A DNA stretch of 64,000 nt from Sialis fuliginosa (GCA_961205875.1 OY540820.1:11470001-11534000), one strand, 5' to 3'; shown: positions 47,801 through 59,837, numbered from the stretch's first letter. Notes: a model not told the origin generated them from the letters alone. Made by a program: numbers and translations.

Positions 47801-50749
47801 GTGGACTAAAAAAAAATTGCAAATTAAAACTAGCCCACATGCTTTTCGGATATCGATATTGTTGATGTACAATACTTTATTTAACTAAAAAAAATTGTCA
47901 AAATAAATTTAAATTTTAACACTAGATTATATATCAATATACTCATAATCCGTTTCATATCAAGGTATGTAAAGTACAAGGTAGCTCAGTAACTCGGCGC
48001 GAGAAAGGTAGAAAATAGAAAAGGAGAAAATACGTCATCTGGGGTGCCCAAGCTGATTGGCCAAAAGTTACTGAGGCAACCTGTGTATTTACTAACCTTG
48101 GTTAACTCTTTTTTATATAAAATAGTATATGTAAATTTTAATATGTCTTGTTTAATCTAAAATTCGAATGCCTTTTGTGGAGTTAGTGGATGTATTTAAT
48201 TACAATATTTACTTTCAGGTATTGGTGTCTCGTTTCTAACACAACAGTCACATGTACTACTTCAAAAATACTTCATGAAGAAATTGAGGTTTGCTAGAAT
48301 GGCTGTACAGTTTGGTAATATGTTTGGTTTGATATTGGTGCCAGATTTCATAGTAAATCTTATTATGCATCATGGAATTATCAACACCACGTTTTTCTAT
48401 TCAATTTTTCTTGCGTCAGCTATAATCCCAGCATTGTTTTTTACTAATCCAAAAATTGCACCTTTAGTAAACACTCAGTCATATGTTTTACTTCAAGTAA
48501 GTATCCGGGTTTATACAAGCTGAATAAAAATTAAGGAACATTGTACAATTTAAACCTGCGATTGTCAACCCCCGACATTTTGGCCAACTCCAGCCTACGA
48601 GACTATTATATCTATCTGATAGTTAAATTGTGGCAAACAAAAAGTGTTAATATTTTCAATTATAATAAATGTCCCTTACTTTATATTCACATAAGTACAT
48701 ACCGGATTTTTTTTAAATACTTTCCAGTGGATTATTTCTAATAGAACAAAATGTTTCGGACAAATGTTTCATTACTTTAAGGGCGCTTAATACTGACACT
48801 ATGGGTTAAAAACCTTAATCCATATTTTTTGTTGCAGATTCGGAGTTTATAAAAAAAATAAAAATAACTTTTGTTTGATACACTTTTTCTGAAAATGTGA
48901 CAGTATTAAGCGCCCTTGAAACCATGAAACATTTTTTTCTGAAAATTCATTATTTTAGAAATAATCCGCTGGAAATTCTTTAAAAAAAAACACCGGTATA
49001 TAAAATATAATGTATTTGAAATTTAAACAGAATACACCAAGTGAAGAAGAAAATGAAATATTTAAGAAAAGCCATTCCAATACTGGCGAAGTAAATAGTC
49101 AAGATAGTTTGTCAAACGCATCCAGATTAAACTGGGTCTCTTTTGATGAAGAAGAAGAAATCGACCATTCCCAACTACAAGAAATCAAAGATGTTGATTC
49201 TCCAAATCAAACAAATATATCTTCTGATTTACTTGACTTAGATTTCAAATTAAATACTGCATCTAGTAGTAATACAGCCAATGAAGTAACTAACAATTCT
49301 CAAGAAAAACAATTGAGTCCAACGCGGAAGAAAATACAAGACAGTTTTTCAGAAGGAAACATTGTTAACAATGATAATTCAAGATCGATAAATAATCAAA
49401 ATGGGCCTCTTCCTTTATATTATGATCAAAATACGGAAGACAATACATATTCTATTGACAATAATCAAGTTTACAATTCAATATCTCATAATATAACACG
49501 ATCAGAAGTAAATAATGCATTACCTATTCGAGAAAGTTTTAAACAGTTTTTGAATCCAGCGTTTTATAAATATTTGTTAACTTACATAACAATTAAACTA
49601 TCGTTATTTGTCTTCTGGGTATTAGGGCCAGTTGTTGTTTACCAAATAAATGACCAGCTTGATTTACATCAAGTAACCTATTACTTGTTAGTAACAGCTT
49701 TAATAGGCACATTTATTGCCATGTTGGGTGTTGCAGCAAAAGTTAAAAATGAAAGAGTTAGTCTAATGTTAGCACTTACGTTTTCATTGGCATTTTTTGG
49801 ATTTGGAGGTATTTGATAGAAATTAGTTGAAATATGGTAAATACCCTTACAATTAATTGTAATTTTAGAAATAACGTATGGGGTCAATTTAATAACTTGG
49901 AGAACACTTGGAGCTACGTGTGCTGTTACAGCTTTACATATGTTTGAGCCGTTCTTTGACAGACTGTTACAACAAAGTTCAATCTATGTGGATAATCGAC
50001 ATCATTGGTTGATCAAAGCAACATCTGGAATTGTTATCTTGATTTTCTTATGTAGTTCAAGTAAGTATATTAACTATGCATGAGTATAAGTAGTATCTAT
50101 GTATAAGGTACTGGCACCAGTCTTGGCAAGGACCCCGGTAATGACAAATTTTTAATTAAATGTACTGAATTAGAAATATGTGTTGATATTTGATTACTAC
50201 CATTTCTGAATAATAATCTATATACATTTAACTGTCTTACAGCGTGATTTGATGGCAATCGGCCAATAGGTGTCAAAATGGTGGACATTTTAACTAATTA
50301 TTAATATAATTTATTTATTAATTATTATATTATTATCATAGCAACTGCTTTACATTGTTAAATTTTACGATTCTTTCTCTTATATCTTTTGTGTCGTAGT
50401 ACTTATCATTTTGTAATCATTAGCAAGTGTCCATCACTGCGTGATCATTACTGGTTTTACCTTTGCCATTACTGGAGAAAAAAACATGAACAAAAAAAAG
50501 GCTATATTTTAAAAAACAAACTGTATTTGCGGACTTTAATCCAAAAATAACAACAACGAAAACTTGCTGTTATAGCGTCCATAACTGGTGCCTTTACCTT
50601 ACTTTTTTTTAATTTATATGTATTTTTTATCTTTAGATTTGGAATTTAGTTCGATTATGAACATTGTTGGATTTTTGCAATTCGTTACAAGCATTGTTTG
50701 GTACGTAAGTATATTTTGGAAAATTGTCAAGTACAAATTTTGTATGTGA
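44884..50749 (+). CDS. Monocarboxylate-transporter-like protein (SLC16 family, 7 exons)
   Basis: Plasma-membrane major-facilitator transporter, by family a proton-linked carrier of small monocarboxylates or related solutes. Exons 44884-45048, 47091-47235, 47348-47503, 48219-48496, 49031-49808, 49869-50060 and 50637-50749 join in phase to 1827 nt (608 residues). The SLC16 signature before TM1 is PPDGGYGWIILAA (DGGYGW at 40-45). A second, weaker signature is KYFMKKLRFARM (from about 172). Exon 5 encodes a hydrophilic, Asn/Ser/Glu-rich loop of about 170 residues (about 249-421), matching the large TM6-TM7 loop of SLC16, then further membrane helices. AATAAA lies at 50799-50804. It is divergent: TM4-6 lack several usual glycine motifs, so the substrate is not predictable. 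Introns carry two MITE-E copies, a nested hAT element and a fold-back element. Confidence 0.85.
45134..45914. mobile_element. MITE family E, copy 4 (interrupted)
   Basis: Ends AAGGTACTGGCACTAGT and ACTGGTGCCAGTATAAG. Same orientation as copy 2. It is split by a hAT-like insertion at 45552-45785. It lies in intron 1 of the SLC16-like gene. Confidence 0.75.
45552..45785. mobile_element. hAT-like MITE nested in MITE E copy 4
   Basis: Starts CAGAGCCGGCC and ends GCCGGCGCTG. A perfect 8-bp duplication AAGACAGT flanks it (45544-45551, 45786-45793), and this sequence is part of the host MITE (CTGTAAGACAGT), which proves the order of insertion. It contains a poly-C tract. Related sequence occurs near 40430-40570. 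Confidence 0.85.
47609..47760. mobile_element. Tigger-like terminal fragment in SLC16 intron 3
   Basis: TA followed by CAGTCGACTCTCGATAATTT, then a nearby inverted copy AAATTATCGAGAGTTC and further AGAGTTCAAAT units. It resembles the ends of pogo/Tigger elements. The second full terminus is not found, so it is a truncated or rearranged copy. Confidence 0.45.
48700..48998. mobile_element. Fold-back element just upstream of SLC16 exon 5
   Basis: The two arms are inverted: TACCGGATTTTTTTTAAA...GGGCGCTTAATACTG on the left and CAGTATTAAGCGCCC...TTTAAAAAAAAACACCGGTA on the right, each including TTCCAG.GGATTATTTCTA. The right edge is only about 32 bp before the exon 5 acceptor. A single-arm relative is at about 56570-56660. 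Confidence 0.65.
50103..50608. mobile_element. MITE family E, copy 5
   Basis: Ends AAGGTACTGGCACCAGT and ACTGGTGCCTTTACCTT. Same orientation as copy 1. Lies in intron 6 of the SLC16-like gene, ending about 30 bp before exon 7. Confidence 0.75.
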
Positions 50750-50809
50750 CATTTAAAATTAAAAAAAATTTTGAAGAATGAATTTGTACTAAATATTTTA
50801 ATAAAATTT

Positions 50810-52080
50810 TTATAAAAGTTTGTATTGTTTTTTCAATAAATAATATTAAATACTAAAAATAGAAACACTTAAATATATATAATATTCTAAAGCAACGTTA
50901 ACAAAATATTCATCATCAAATAAAAAATTATCATATCAGTAATATGTATCTTTGATTTTATTGAAATAGGGAAAATAATATAAATTTGTGTTCGATAATA
51001 TTATTTAGATTCTATATCCAGATTAAAAATAATAAAACGAATAGTCATTTAGATGATAAAAACAAATAGAATTGATCGATTTCAAATAAAATACGTATTG
51101 TGAATGTCTAAAACAATTTTGTTCTTGTATTTATATAGACGCATGACACGCATGTCCAATTTCTTGACAAATTGTTTTTTACATTTTGATATGACATTCT
51201 AAATTGTTTATACAATTTATATGTCATTATTTTTAAGAACGGTATCACTTTTTATAATATGTATAATAGTCATATGGAAATAACTATACAGAAATCATTT
51301 ACGTATTCATAAACATTATATTATGTTACGAATCCAATCATTACAAGATAAATAAACTTAATGTTACTATATTTTACTAAATATTTATACTACATAAAGT
51401 TCACTTTACATTTTTGTTACATCATTATTATATATATTATAATTTAAAAGATGCATGAAGCTAAAACAAACTACTGTTTATATGTTAATAGGCATGACGC
51501 CAGTAACAAAGTATCACTGAAATTATGATTTTAAATAATGGAATAAGTTAAAACGATTCTAAAAAATGTATTTATTTTTATATTAAAAGCGAGATTAATA
51601 TGATTTTTGTTAAAATAAAAACGCAAAATACAGCAATCCGCCATGTTTGATAAAACACCAGCAGAGTGGATGACGTCACGGCTACGTAAACGTCATTTTT
51701 GTTTCATTAATATATCCGCACTGTTTATAAATTATTTTGTGGTTTTAATTATCAATTTGCTCAGTTTTGTATTACCAAAAGTAAAACCGAGAAATATTAG
51801 TGATGGAACAAGGATTTATTATAGTTGACAAGGAGTGTTTACATAAGCGTGACGTAAAAAATGCGCTATGACACTTGCGAGCGTTTTGGCGTCAAATTCA
51901 AAATTAGTTTTAAAAGGGTTAATTTTTGTGATTAAACCTTAATTTTCTGCAGAAATAAGCATTTTTTTGGAAATAAGAGACACGCAAAATCATTATAAAA
52001 TAGTTTTTAAAAATTAAGCATCATGCCTATTGCAATAATTTTAAATTTTGGATGTCAACTTAAGATTATGAAGTTGACAC
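50810..52080. other. Intergenic AT-rich stretch between two convergent genes
   Basis: Nothing recognisable apart from the poly(A) signal of the SLC16-like gene at its left edge. No repeats shared with the rest of the window were noticed. Confidence 0.4.
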
Positions 52081-52084
52081 GTAC

Positions 52085-52921
52085 TTATTTCAATTTATGT
52101 GCTGGAATTTTAACAATCTTTTTCGTTGACCTTAATCCACTTCTTTCTGCCATTGTACTCAAAGGCATTTGATGTGTCCAGAACTGTTGTCTCTGGCTAA
52201 CATACTCCATTGCTCGACAAGCTTCTTTAGCCAATCCAGGATCACGTAACTCAGGATGTGTTGCTAATTGTGCAAAATATAATCTGTCAGTTTCAAAGGC
52301 CCGCAATAAACCATCGTTGCTACCGGTAACTGTCATTTTATGCCAATCGGTTAAATGATTTAAGTCATTTTTATTACTAGGAAATTTAGATTTTTGTACA
52401 ATAGGGACACTTGTTCGTTTAATATTCTTGTTCACATTTACTTCCTTTTTTTTATTATTTTCTTTTACTGGGCGTACACATTCAATAACTGTTTCCTTAC
52501 TAACTTCAGACTGTGTTGAAAATTTTTCTTTCGTAGAAGAAAATCTTTCATTAAAGTCTCTATCTAATTGCAACAATCTCCGTTCTAGTTCTTTATAAGA
52601 TTCTTCTGATAGATCTGTGTTGGCATATCTCCGCAATTTTTTTTTTTTTAATTTGTTATTAACTTGTATATTTTCTATTAGATTTGCATTTTTGTCAATA
52701 TTTTCATTCATTTCATTATTTTCATTTGTATTAATATCTTCCGTATCTTCTTCTTCTCCTTCTTCTTCATCTTCTTCATCTTCTTCTTTCTTGATATTTT
52801 CAGTATCTGTGTTCTCTTCTTCGACATTCTGCTCTATATCATTGTCGACAATTCCTGTGTTAATTTCTGCCGTCAGTTTCTTTTTCTTTACTGCTTTTGG
52901 TTTATTATTTCCTGAAACCAT
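52085..52921 (-). CDS. Uncharacterised acidic/lysine-rich protein
   Basis: 278 codons in one open stretch, ending 163 bp past the last recognisable block. I do not recognise the family. Residues 1-20 are lysine-rich (AVKKKKL). Residues 25-90 are highly acidic and low-complexity, with runs of E and D. From about 95 (KKKKLRRYANTDLSEESYKE) the chain looks structured: a probable helical segment ELERRLLQLDRDFNERF, a lysine-rich linker, and a conserved-looking C-terminal block (about 195-278) with DWHKMTVTGSNDGLLRAF, LATHPELRDPGLAKEACRAM and QRQQFWTHQMPLS. No signal peptide or membrane segment. The start is uncertain: the sequence around the ATG (TTATGGTTTCAG|G) also looks like a splice acceptor, so upstream coding exons are possible. 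It lies 3' of the TTC25-like gene on the same strand; any shared ciliary role would be speculation. Confidence 0.7.
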   Translation of the reverse strand: MVSGNNKPKAVKKKKLTAEINTGIVDNDIEQNVEEENTDTENIKKEEDEEDEEEGEEEDTEDINTNENNEMNENIDKNANLIENIQVNNKLKKKKLRRYANTDLSEESYKELERRLLQLDRDFNERFSSTKEKFSTQSEVSKETVIECVRPVKENNKKKEVNVNKNIKRTSVPIVQKSKFPSNKNDLNHLTDWHKMTVTGSNDGLLRAFETDRLYFAQLATHPELRDPGLAKEACRAMEYVSQRQQFWTHQMPLSTMAERSGLRSTKKIVKIPAHKLK

Positions 52922-53443
52922 AAATCACTTAATTGACAAAACAAAAACATGGTGTTTTTAAAACAAGATGCATAAGTTTTCATTAAAGATGGCATTGTTT
53001 CCGTTTTGCCAGTATGGTGTAAACACTAAACAAGTAAGTACCTATAATAATGATTACCAAATTAGGCATTACATATTTTTACATTACTCATATAAGTGTT
53101 ATATTATTAAAATTTAAAAATACATTTGCCCCATTTCACAAACGATAAATATCTTAAAGTTGTAAATCAGATAAGGTAAAGTATCTGCTTAAGATAAAGA
53201 CAGATAGTTATTATTATATTCGGAAATGAGATAGCTAATTATATGGTAGATAATATCTTGTTTATTAAAATTGGACATGAATTAATTAATACATTCCAAT
53301 AACATCAGAACAAACTTTTATTCTCTAATCATAAGAGTTTCAACAATGTCTATTTTGATGAAAATAAGACGTGGAAAAATATGCAAGTTTATGTTTCAAC
53401 GATTCTTCAAACTTTACAGTAAATAATTGAAAGCTTGAAATAT

Positions 53444-56400
53444 TTAAGTACACGATAATTTTCTATAAATACCAGCATATATACTGTCATCTATCTTCAA
53501 TTTAACTGAAGGGCCTATACTATTCTCTATCGCTTCCTGTGCGGCCTTAACTCCCAAGAATGAGGCTCGCAGTTTGGGTCTAGCACGAAGTGCACGTTGA
53601 TGCATCATCAGACTTTGCTCAAACTGCCCCAGGTAATACAGCGCTTCGGCTTTATGGTGGAGAGCGCAGGCGTCACGGCGTTGTAAGCGCAAGGCCTGCT
53701 CGGCATCGATTAGGGCTCGGTCAGGACGAGACAGGAGAAGGGAACACTTGCTACGCGCTAGCCAAGCGCGCTTGCTGCCTGGGTTTAACTCGATAGCCTG
53801 CAAGGTATTGTGACATGTTAATGATGGCTGGAAATAGTGAGACCCATGTAATAATTCCCATTTGCTATTGATATATTTTGACTTTAACTAAAATCATTAC
53901 ATTCCAATAATTTTTGCTGATTTGGATTTTCAGCAGAGGTATTATAAAAAAATGCATAATTTTTTGTAACAATTATAAGTTTTTAGTTAAAAATATCGGT
54001 ATGGAGAACCATACATGACTTCCATGTTCTTTCCATCTTTTTAAATAATTTTGAAATATACATTTTTTGAAAAATATTTTATTTATATAACCTACTATTA
54101 TGAATATAGATTTCGTAATACATTTGTATATAAATATTAGTTTTCTAATGTCCTATTGTCAAAAATATAATACACATTCGTATAATAACTAATTTAACAA
54201 TATGAATTTCGTTGCATTGGTTTCCAAGGCAACGTGAATTAATAACGTATTAATTAGTATTTAAAATTTAAATTTTGAGGGTGGTTTTCACCCCTTCAAT
54301 AGCTGTTTAAGCACGTATAAATAATAGGTGTCCCTTAGGTTTAATTGAACTACAAATTTACTAAGTTTTATCAAAATTAGTGAGATAATACTCGTAACGT
54401 TCACTTTTTAGACGATAAAAGTTACAAAATTTCGAATATTTCCAAAACCCCACATCTGATTAACACTAAAATCAATAGGTCTGGGGTACTCACTGAAACA
54501 AATATTTTCCCCAAAAATAATTCAAATCGGTGCATTTTTACAGTAGTTATCGTGAACGAAAGAAAATTCTACATCCACACAGATACTTTTCTTTAAGTTT
54601 TGAAGTTAGTACAATCAGAATCTGCTCTTATCTCGGACACGATTTTTTAATGATATTACAATACTTCCATTTTTTCAGAACATGGAAGTAAAAATGAAAA
54701 TAAAATCTTCAAAAGTGTACATTTTCAGCATCAAAATGTTTTTTAATTTTTTTAATTTCGTCTTCGATTTATTTCATAAAACATCTTACCTTATCAAAGA
54801 ATTGTATAGCAACACTAGGCTGCATCTGCAACTCACGTAATCCCAATTCTAGAAGCGCATCTGGGTTTGCGTGATCTGGTAATGCACTCTTCAGTACTTT
54901 CTTGTCAAAAATCTTGCGATGTTTCTGCTGTTGCTTAAGTGATTGTTTGATATCGGCCGCGCCCGTGCAAACAGCGGCAGCTCGATCTTTGTCTGTGTAT
55001 ATCTCAAGAGTTGGTTTCTCAACATCAGTTGATGCTTTAACCTTGTTCTTTCTACGTCTTTTTTTAATTTCATTTTCATCTATAGTTACAATAATAATGT
55101 TGATATTAAAAAAATATATCTTGAATTTTGATTTTAACTACCTTTTTTACACAAAACCGATATGATAGAAACAAGATCTTTTAATAAGGCTTCACGCTGA
55201 GATTGGATTAAAATTTGACGAGACAAAACAGAGACGATATCAACAGGCTTTTTAACACGATGAGACCGAGAATAAACAGCTTCAATTTTCTCGGAGTGAG
55301 ATCGAGGAGATTGTCAATTGTTAAATACAGTAAAAGCTCCTTATTCGCGCTTCCTTCATTCGCGTTTTCACTATTCGCGGATTAAAAAAATGCGACCCAA
55401 TTCTTGTATTCGCGGCTAAAGATTTCTTTATTCGCGGATCTAATCAGTACAAATTCAAACTTTGACTGCAAACATAGCCGAAATTGCGAATGGAATAGGA
55501 CGAGATGGGTTCGAACAGATAGAATCAAGTGACATTCAGGAATTGCTTGAATCGCAAGATGAAGATTTGACTGAAACTGACTTGGAGGAAATGTTAAATT
55601 CACAGCCCATTGAAGAAGAGGCTTCAACAAGCACTGGAAACGTGACATTTAATTTGAAAAATCTTAGTGAAGGTTTAAGAATGGCAAATGAGCTTTGTGA
55701 TTTCTTTATGAAAATTGATCCGTCTATGGAACGAAGTCTTATTTTTAAGAGGCAAATTGCTAATGCCACTGCTGAATATCAGTCTGAATTGAAGGAGCTT
55801 TTAAAAACTGCCAAGCAAGAAAAAATTACAAAATTCTTTAAACCATTGCCTAAGCCTGAAGATAATAATTAATCAATATGGTCAAAAACTTCAGTTAAAT
55901 TGATTTTTTTATATTGTATTTGTTTATTTATTTTGTCACCTAGAAACGTATCCCCTATAATCCCATATAAATTACCATTCCGTATTCACGGTTTCTGTAT
56001 TCGCGGCATATTTATGGAACATATACCCCGCGAATAAAGAGCTTTTACTGTACAAGATCGAGATGATTATTCAGTTATGAAAAATGAGACAAGATAAAAT
56101 TTTCCTAACTTTCATGTGACTCTACTTAAAATTGGCAATAAATATGTATTTTAATATGGTTCTAGTTTCCTGATACAATGTAAACAATACTAACCATATG
56201 CTTAAATTAAAATAAAGTTTGAATGCATTTATTTTTTCATAAAAAAAGAAAGGAATTGTCGTGAGAATGAAACTTGGTCACGTTTCGGTTTCGAGACGAT
56301 ATACAAGCCAATATTTTCATGAAATGCAAAATCCGAGGCGAAAAGAGACTTATTAAAATCTTGTCTCGCGTGAAATACTATTTTTTAAACCAAATCGTAT

Positions 56401-57663
56401 TCTTATAGGTTTTTTATTTATCAGTGAACTCTTCAGAATTTGTGCGTTATTATAGTTATGCATGCATTTTCTAAATTACTGTGGACTGAAAATTGTCGAT
56501 TCTACAATAAATAATATAACTATATCGTAGCTGCAATATATTGATTGATTTGTAACCCCCTCGAAACTATGAAACTTTTGCCCAACATTTTTTCTGAAAA
56601 TTCGTTATTTTGGAAATAGTCCGCTGGAATGTCTGAAAAAATACTCGGTATAATATTGAGAGCTTATTCCACTACTTAATAATAGATATCCTATGTAGGT
56701 ATTATATATTAGGCAACAAATACAATAAATATATTTTTAAAAGCCAAAAAAACTAATATAGGACATATTACAATTTTTATTTCTATCCGTGCATGCTAGG
56801 AAGGACGGAGTAGGGGAAGTCAGGTAGATATTTGCTCCGCCCATTAATTTTAAGCCGTCCGGTAATCAAAATATCTTATGCCGGGTGTTGTAAAGAAATT
56901 CCTCTCAAGATAGTAAAAAAAATTCTCTTTACATAGGCACTTTTACAAAGGCAACAATTACGTTTTTAAAATACATAGCATAAACTTGAATTAATTCAAT
57001 AATGATACCAATTTATGTATAAATTGAAAATATGATTTTTAATGTCAAAACTCGTTTTAAAACATTATTATATTTATGCATTATTAGTTCAGATATTAAA
57101 AAAAGATCAAATAATAGTTTATAAAAAGAATTATCCTCAAAATATACTCACGGAATCACGCATGAGAAAAATGTACTCACGCACGGTTGTTTTAATTTGA
57201 CTTACGATCACGCCCGCTCACGATTCAATATTTGAAAATCGCTCACGCTCACGCGGGTCACGAACGTGACCCGAAAAATTCACGACCCGCGCCCAGCTCT
57301 AATTAGGATGATAACCAAAATAGACAACTTATATACATATGATCTAAATCTACTTTACCTGAATATTTAGTTTATTTTTTCCTACAATAAACTAAATTAA
57401 GTAAAATACTAACTACATTTAATCATTTCTGGATCCTGGAAAGCCGTAAATAAGTCCATTGAACTATTCGATGCGTGTCTACTGATTGTTGCAACTAAAG
57501 TTGGTGTTTTCTTTTTCAAAATATTGGTCTTCATTTTCTCAGGCGATTTTGGAGCTTTTTCAACTTTAGCTTCTTCATCGTTGATTCTTACGTAACTTTG
57601 GATCAGTTCTGTGGCTTCTTTGGTATTGAGGATATTTCGAACGTATCCTTGCATATTCGTCAT
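53444..57663 (-). CDS. TPR protein resembling TTC25/ODAD4 (outer dynein arm docking)
   Basis: Three exons join in phase: 57417-57663, 54790-55079 and 53444-53797, total 891 nt (296 residues). The C-terminal exon is tetratricopeptide-repeat sequence: AIELNPGSKRAWLARSKCSL, ALIDAEQALRLQ, KAEALYYLGQFEQSLMMHQR, followed by KAAQEAIENSIG. The run ARSKC, DAE, KAE-LY--G-FE, and KAQEAI-NS-G is the arrangement in vertebrate TTC25 (ODAD4), which helps anchor outer dynein arms on axonemal doublets. The N-terminal 180 residues are basic (EIKKRRRKNK) and predicted soluble. The first exon is joined by phase only and is less certain. The protein is much shorter than vertebrate TTC25 (over 600 residues), so either the later TPR/tail is lost or further 3' exons were missed. 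In insects such a gene would be expected in sperm or chordotonal cilia. Confidence 0.72.
54270..54490. repeat. Fragment related to the 39.9-41.2 kb fold-back
   Basis: In intron 2 of the TTC25-like gene. It has AAGCACGTATAAATAATAGG followed by TGTCCCTTAG and ACTAAGTTTTATCAAAATTAG, matching the right arm of the 39943-41223 element. No second arm is evident. Confidence 0.4.
55328..56050 (+). mobile_element. pogo/Tigger-like element with transposase C-terminal remnant
   Basis: Inverted ends CAGTAAAAGCTCCTTATTCG and CGAATAAAGAGCTTTTACTG, TA duplications at 55326-55327 and 56051-56052. The reading frame 55462-55872 (136 codons, ends in a stop) is an acidic stretch with SSDIQELLESQDEDL, then GLRMANELCDFFMKIDPSME, and a lysine-rich tail KITKFFKPL. 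This resembles the C-terminal region of Tigger/jerky-type transposases, downstream of the DDE domain, which is missing. 723 bp, non-autonomous, in intron 1 of the TTC25-like gene. Confidence 0.85.
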
Positions 57664-59830
57664 GTTTGTTATTTTGTTGTTTATTTATCTGCTGTAAAAA
57701 ATGTATATGTAAATGTACTTACAAATTATAAAAAGTATACGTAATTATTAAATAAATAACTGTATAATAGGTTCTACTTCTTCTGGATTAATTAATTTGT
57801 TTTACAATACTTTAAACAACCTAACAGTGAAGATATTGAGAAACATTTTAACTTTTTTCTTTATTTCTATAATATAACCAAAAAAAAACTGAAAATAATG
57901 AAAATTATCAGTCCAATATAATCAAAATACAGAATATATTTTCTAACTAATATTACACTTTTTTAAGATTAACATTACTTTATTAAGTTATTACTTATAT
58001 GTAGTAAAATAAAATATTAGTTTTAAAACAATTTTTATCTTGACTTACGTCATAAAATATAGTGTTCTTATAAGATATTCTTTATCAACGACTGTCAAGC
58101 CACTAAACTTATGTTAGCGTGCGATTCTCTTTTGTCTAAGTTTACCCCCTTCCCATCCTCACTGCAACCCCTTTATGTTATGCTGTCATATTATATACAT
58201 ACATACATGATCATAAAGTAACACAACACATAAATGTCTTTAATTTTTTTAAATATTTTTTTATTCATTCAAGTGTATAGATCAGAAGTTGGCAAATAGT
58301 TAAAAAAAATACAGATAGGTAGAATAAAATAACATTGCTGTATACCTACTTACTGTTTAATAAAGACCTATATAATAGATTAATGAATGAAATATATCTT
58401 CTTCAAGATAGCTCATATATGGTTTAAAATTTTATATATCAGATACAGTTAAATTTAAAAAATTGAATACTCAATGTGTTTTATTACGAATTTAAAAATT
58501 AACCTGAAATTTTGACACCCATTATATAAGGACGTTTCTATTTTTCATAAAAAACTGTAGTAGTTTTATTAGAAGAAATAATCAATATGTATACAGTATA
58601 CACGAGTACTTATAAAAACAACACATTTATAAACATAATGTTGATAGTTGGAAGAAATTAGGCTGAAAGGTGTAATAATCAGGACAAACTACAAACATAT
58701 TATATATATATAAGAGTTCCAACGAACGACTGTGGGTACAGGGCCAATATCCCCTCCCATTGTAGGCAGTTAAATAGCAAATGTACAATTAACATTATAA
58801 ATTACTGAACAATTTGTATTTAAATTATAAGCACCCCTTGAAGTAAAAAGTAGGGTTTCGCATGACACTAGATTTAACTGTACCTCGTTTACGATTTATC
58901 TGCTATTTAGACTGTGTCATGCACTTACATATCAAACCACACAAAAGCTTAATTTAAGATATCAACGTTTTTGATGCGTTACTGTACTGTACTGTTCATA
59001 TTTTGCACGAATTTACTGCAAGTTAAATCAAATCTAACCGGTGACACACTGGCGTGACCAGCTTTTTTTAGAAAGGGGGGGTTAAAAAAATTATAAATAT
59101 ATTTTATAAGTAAAAAATGTCTTCAATTACATCGATGAACCGTAGCTTTTATACATAATTAATAATTAACGAACCTATTTTCACGTTGAAATACTAATTA
59201 TTGACAATATCTTAAAACCGAGTCTCAGATAGATTCTCGACGAGATATAAAATTAGGTTAATATTCTTTAGGTCACCTGAATCGTTCCTGTTTTGTTGGA
59301 TTCAGTAAGTATATTATTTTAAAAATAAATTCTTTACATTATTTACATGAATCAAAATAACCATAACAAAAAGTGTATATATGTCAAACCATTTTGCATT
59401 CTAAAACAAAAGTAAATGATGTTAAAAAATCTTATTACCCTAGATATTGCATATAACAGTCAACAAAACTTACATCAATCTAAATTATGTATATATAAGT
59501 ACATATATACTCGTACTTCTTTTAAAATGCAAATATATAATATAGGTATAGTATAACATAAGGTCTATATGTATTCCTTGTGCATATACGGTGTGTCCCA
59601 GGATAGATTTTTTAATCAGTAGGTCGCGTATATAACGTACAGTCGCCTGCAAAACTCGTCTGCCACCCTAAAGGTCAGAATTGCTTACAACAGATTCCTT
59701 TAAAGACAAACATCATCGGTTATCTTTTTCTAGGGTGGAGCTTATATAGTTATAACATTTTAAATAAAAACAAATATACATTCTGGCTGTATTGACAAAA
59801 ATGTCAATAAATAAATAAAAAATAAAAAAT
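57664..59830. other. Upstream flank of the TTC25-like gene; no gene seen
   Basis: AT-rich DNA with short low-complexity runs, including (CATA)n near 58195 and (TA)n near 58705. No coding exon or familiar repeat can be supported. Confidence 0.35.
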
Positions 59831-59837
59831 ATACATT

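Noticed and set aside
52617-52961. Plus-strand serine-rich open frame
   Set aside because: It is the complement of the acidic glutamate/aspartate tract of the minus-strand gene.
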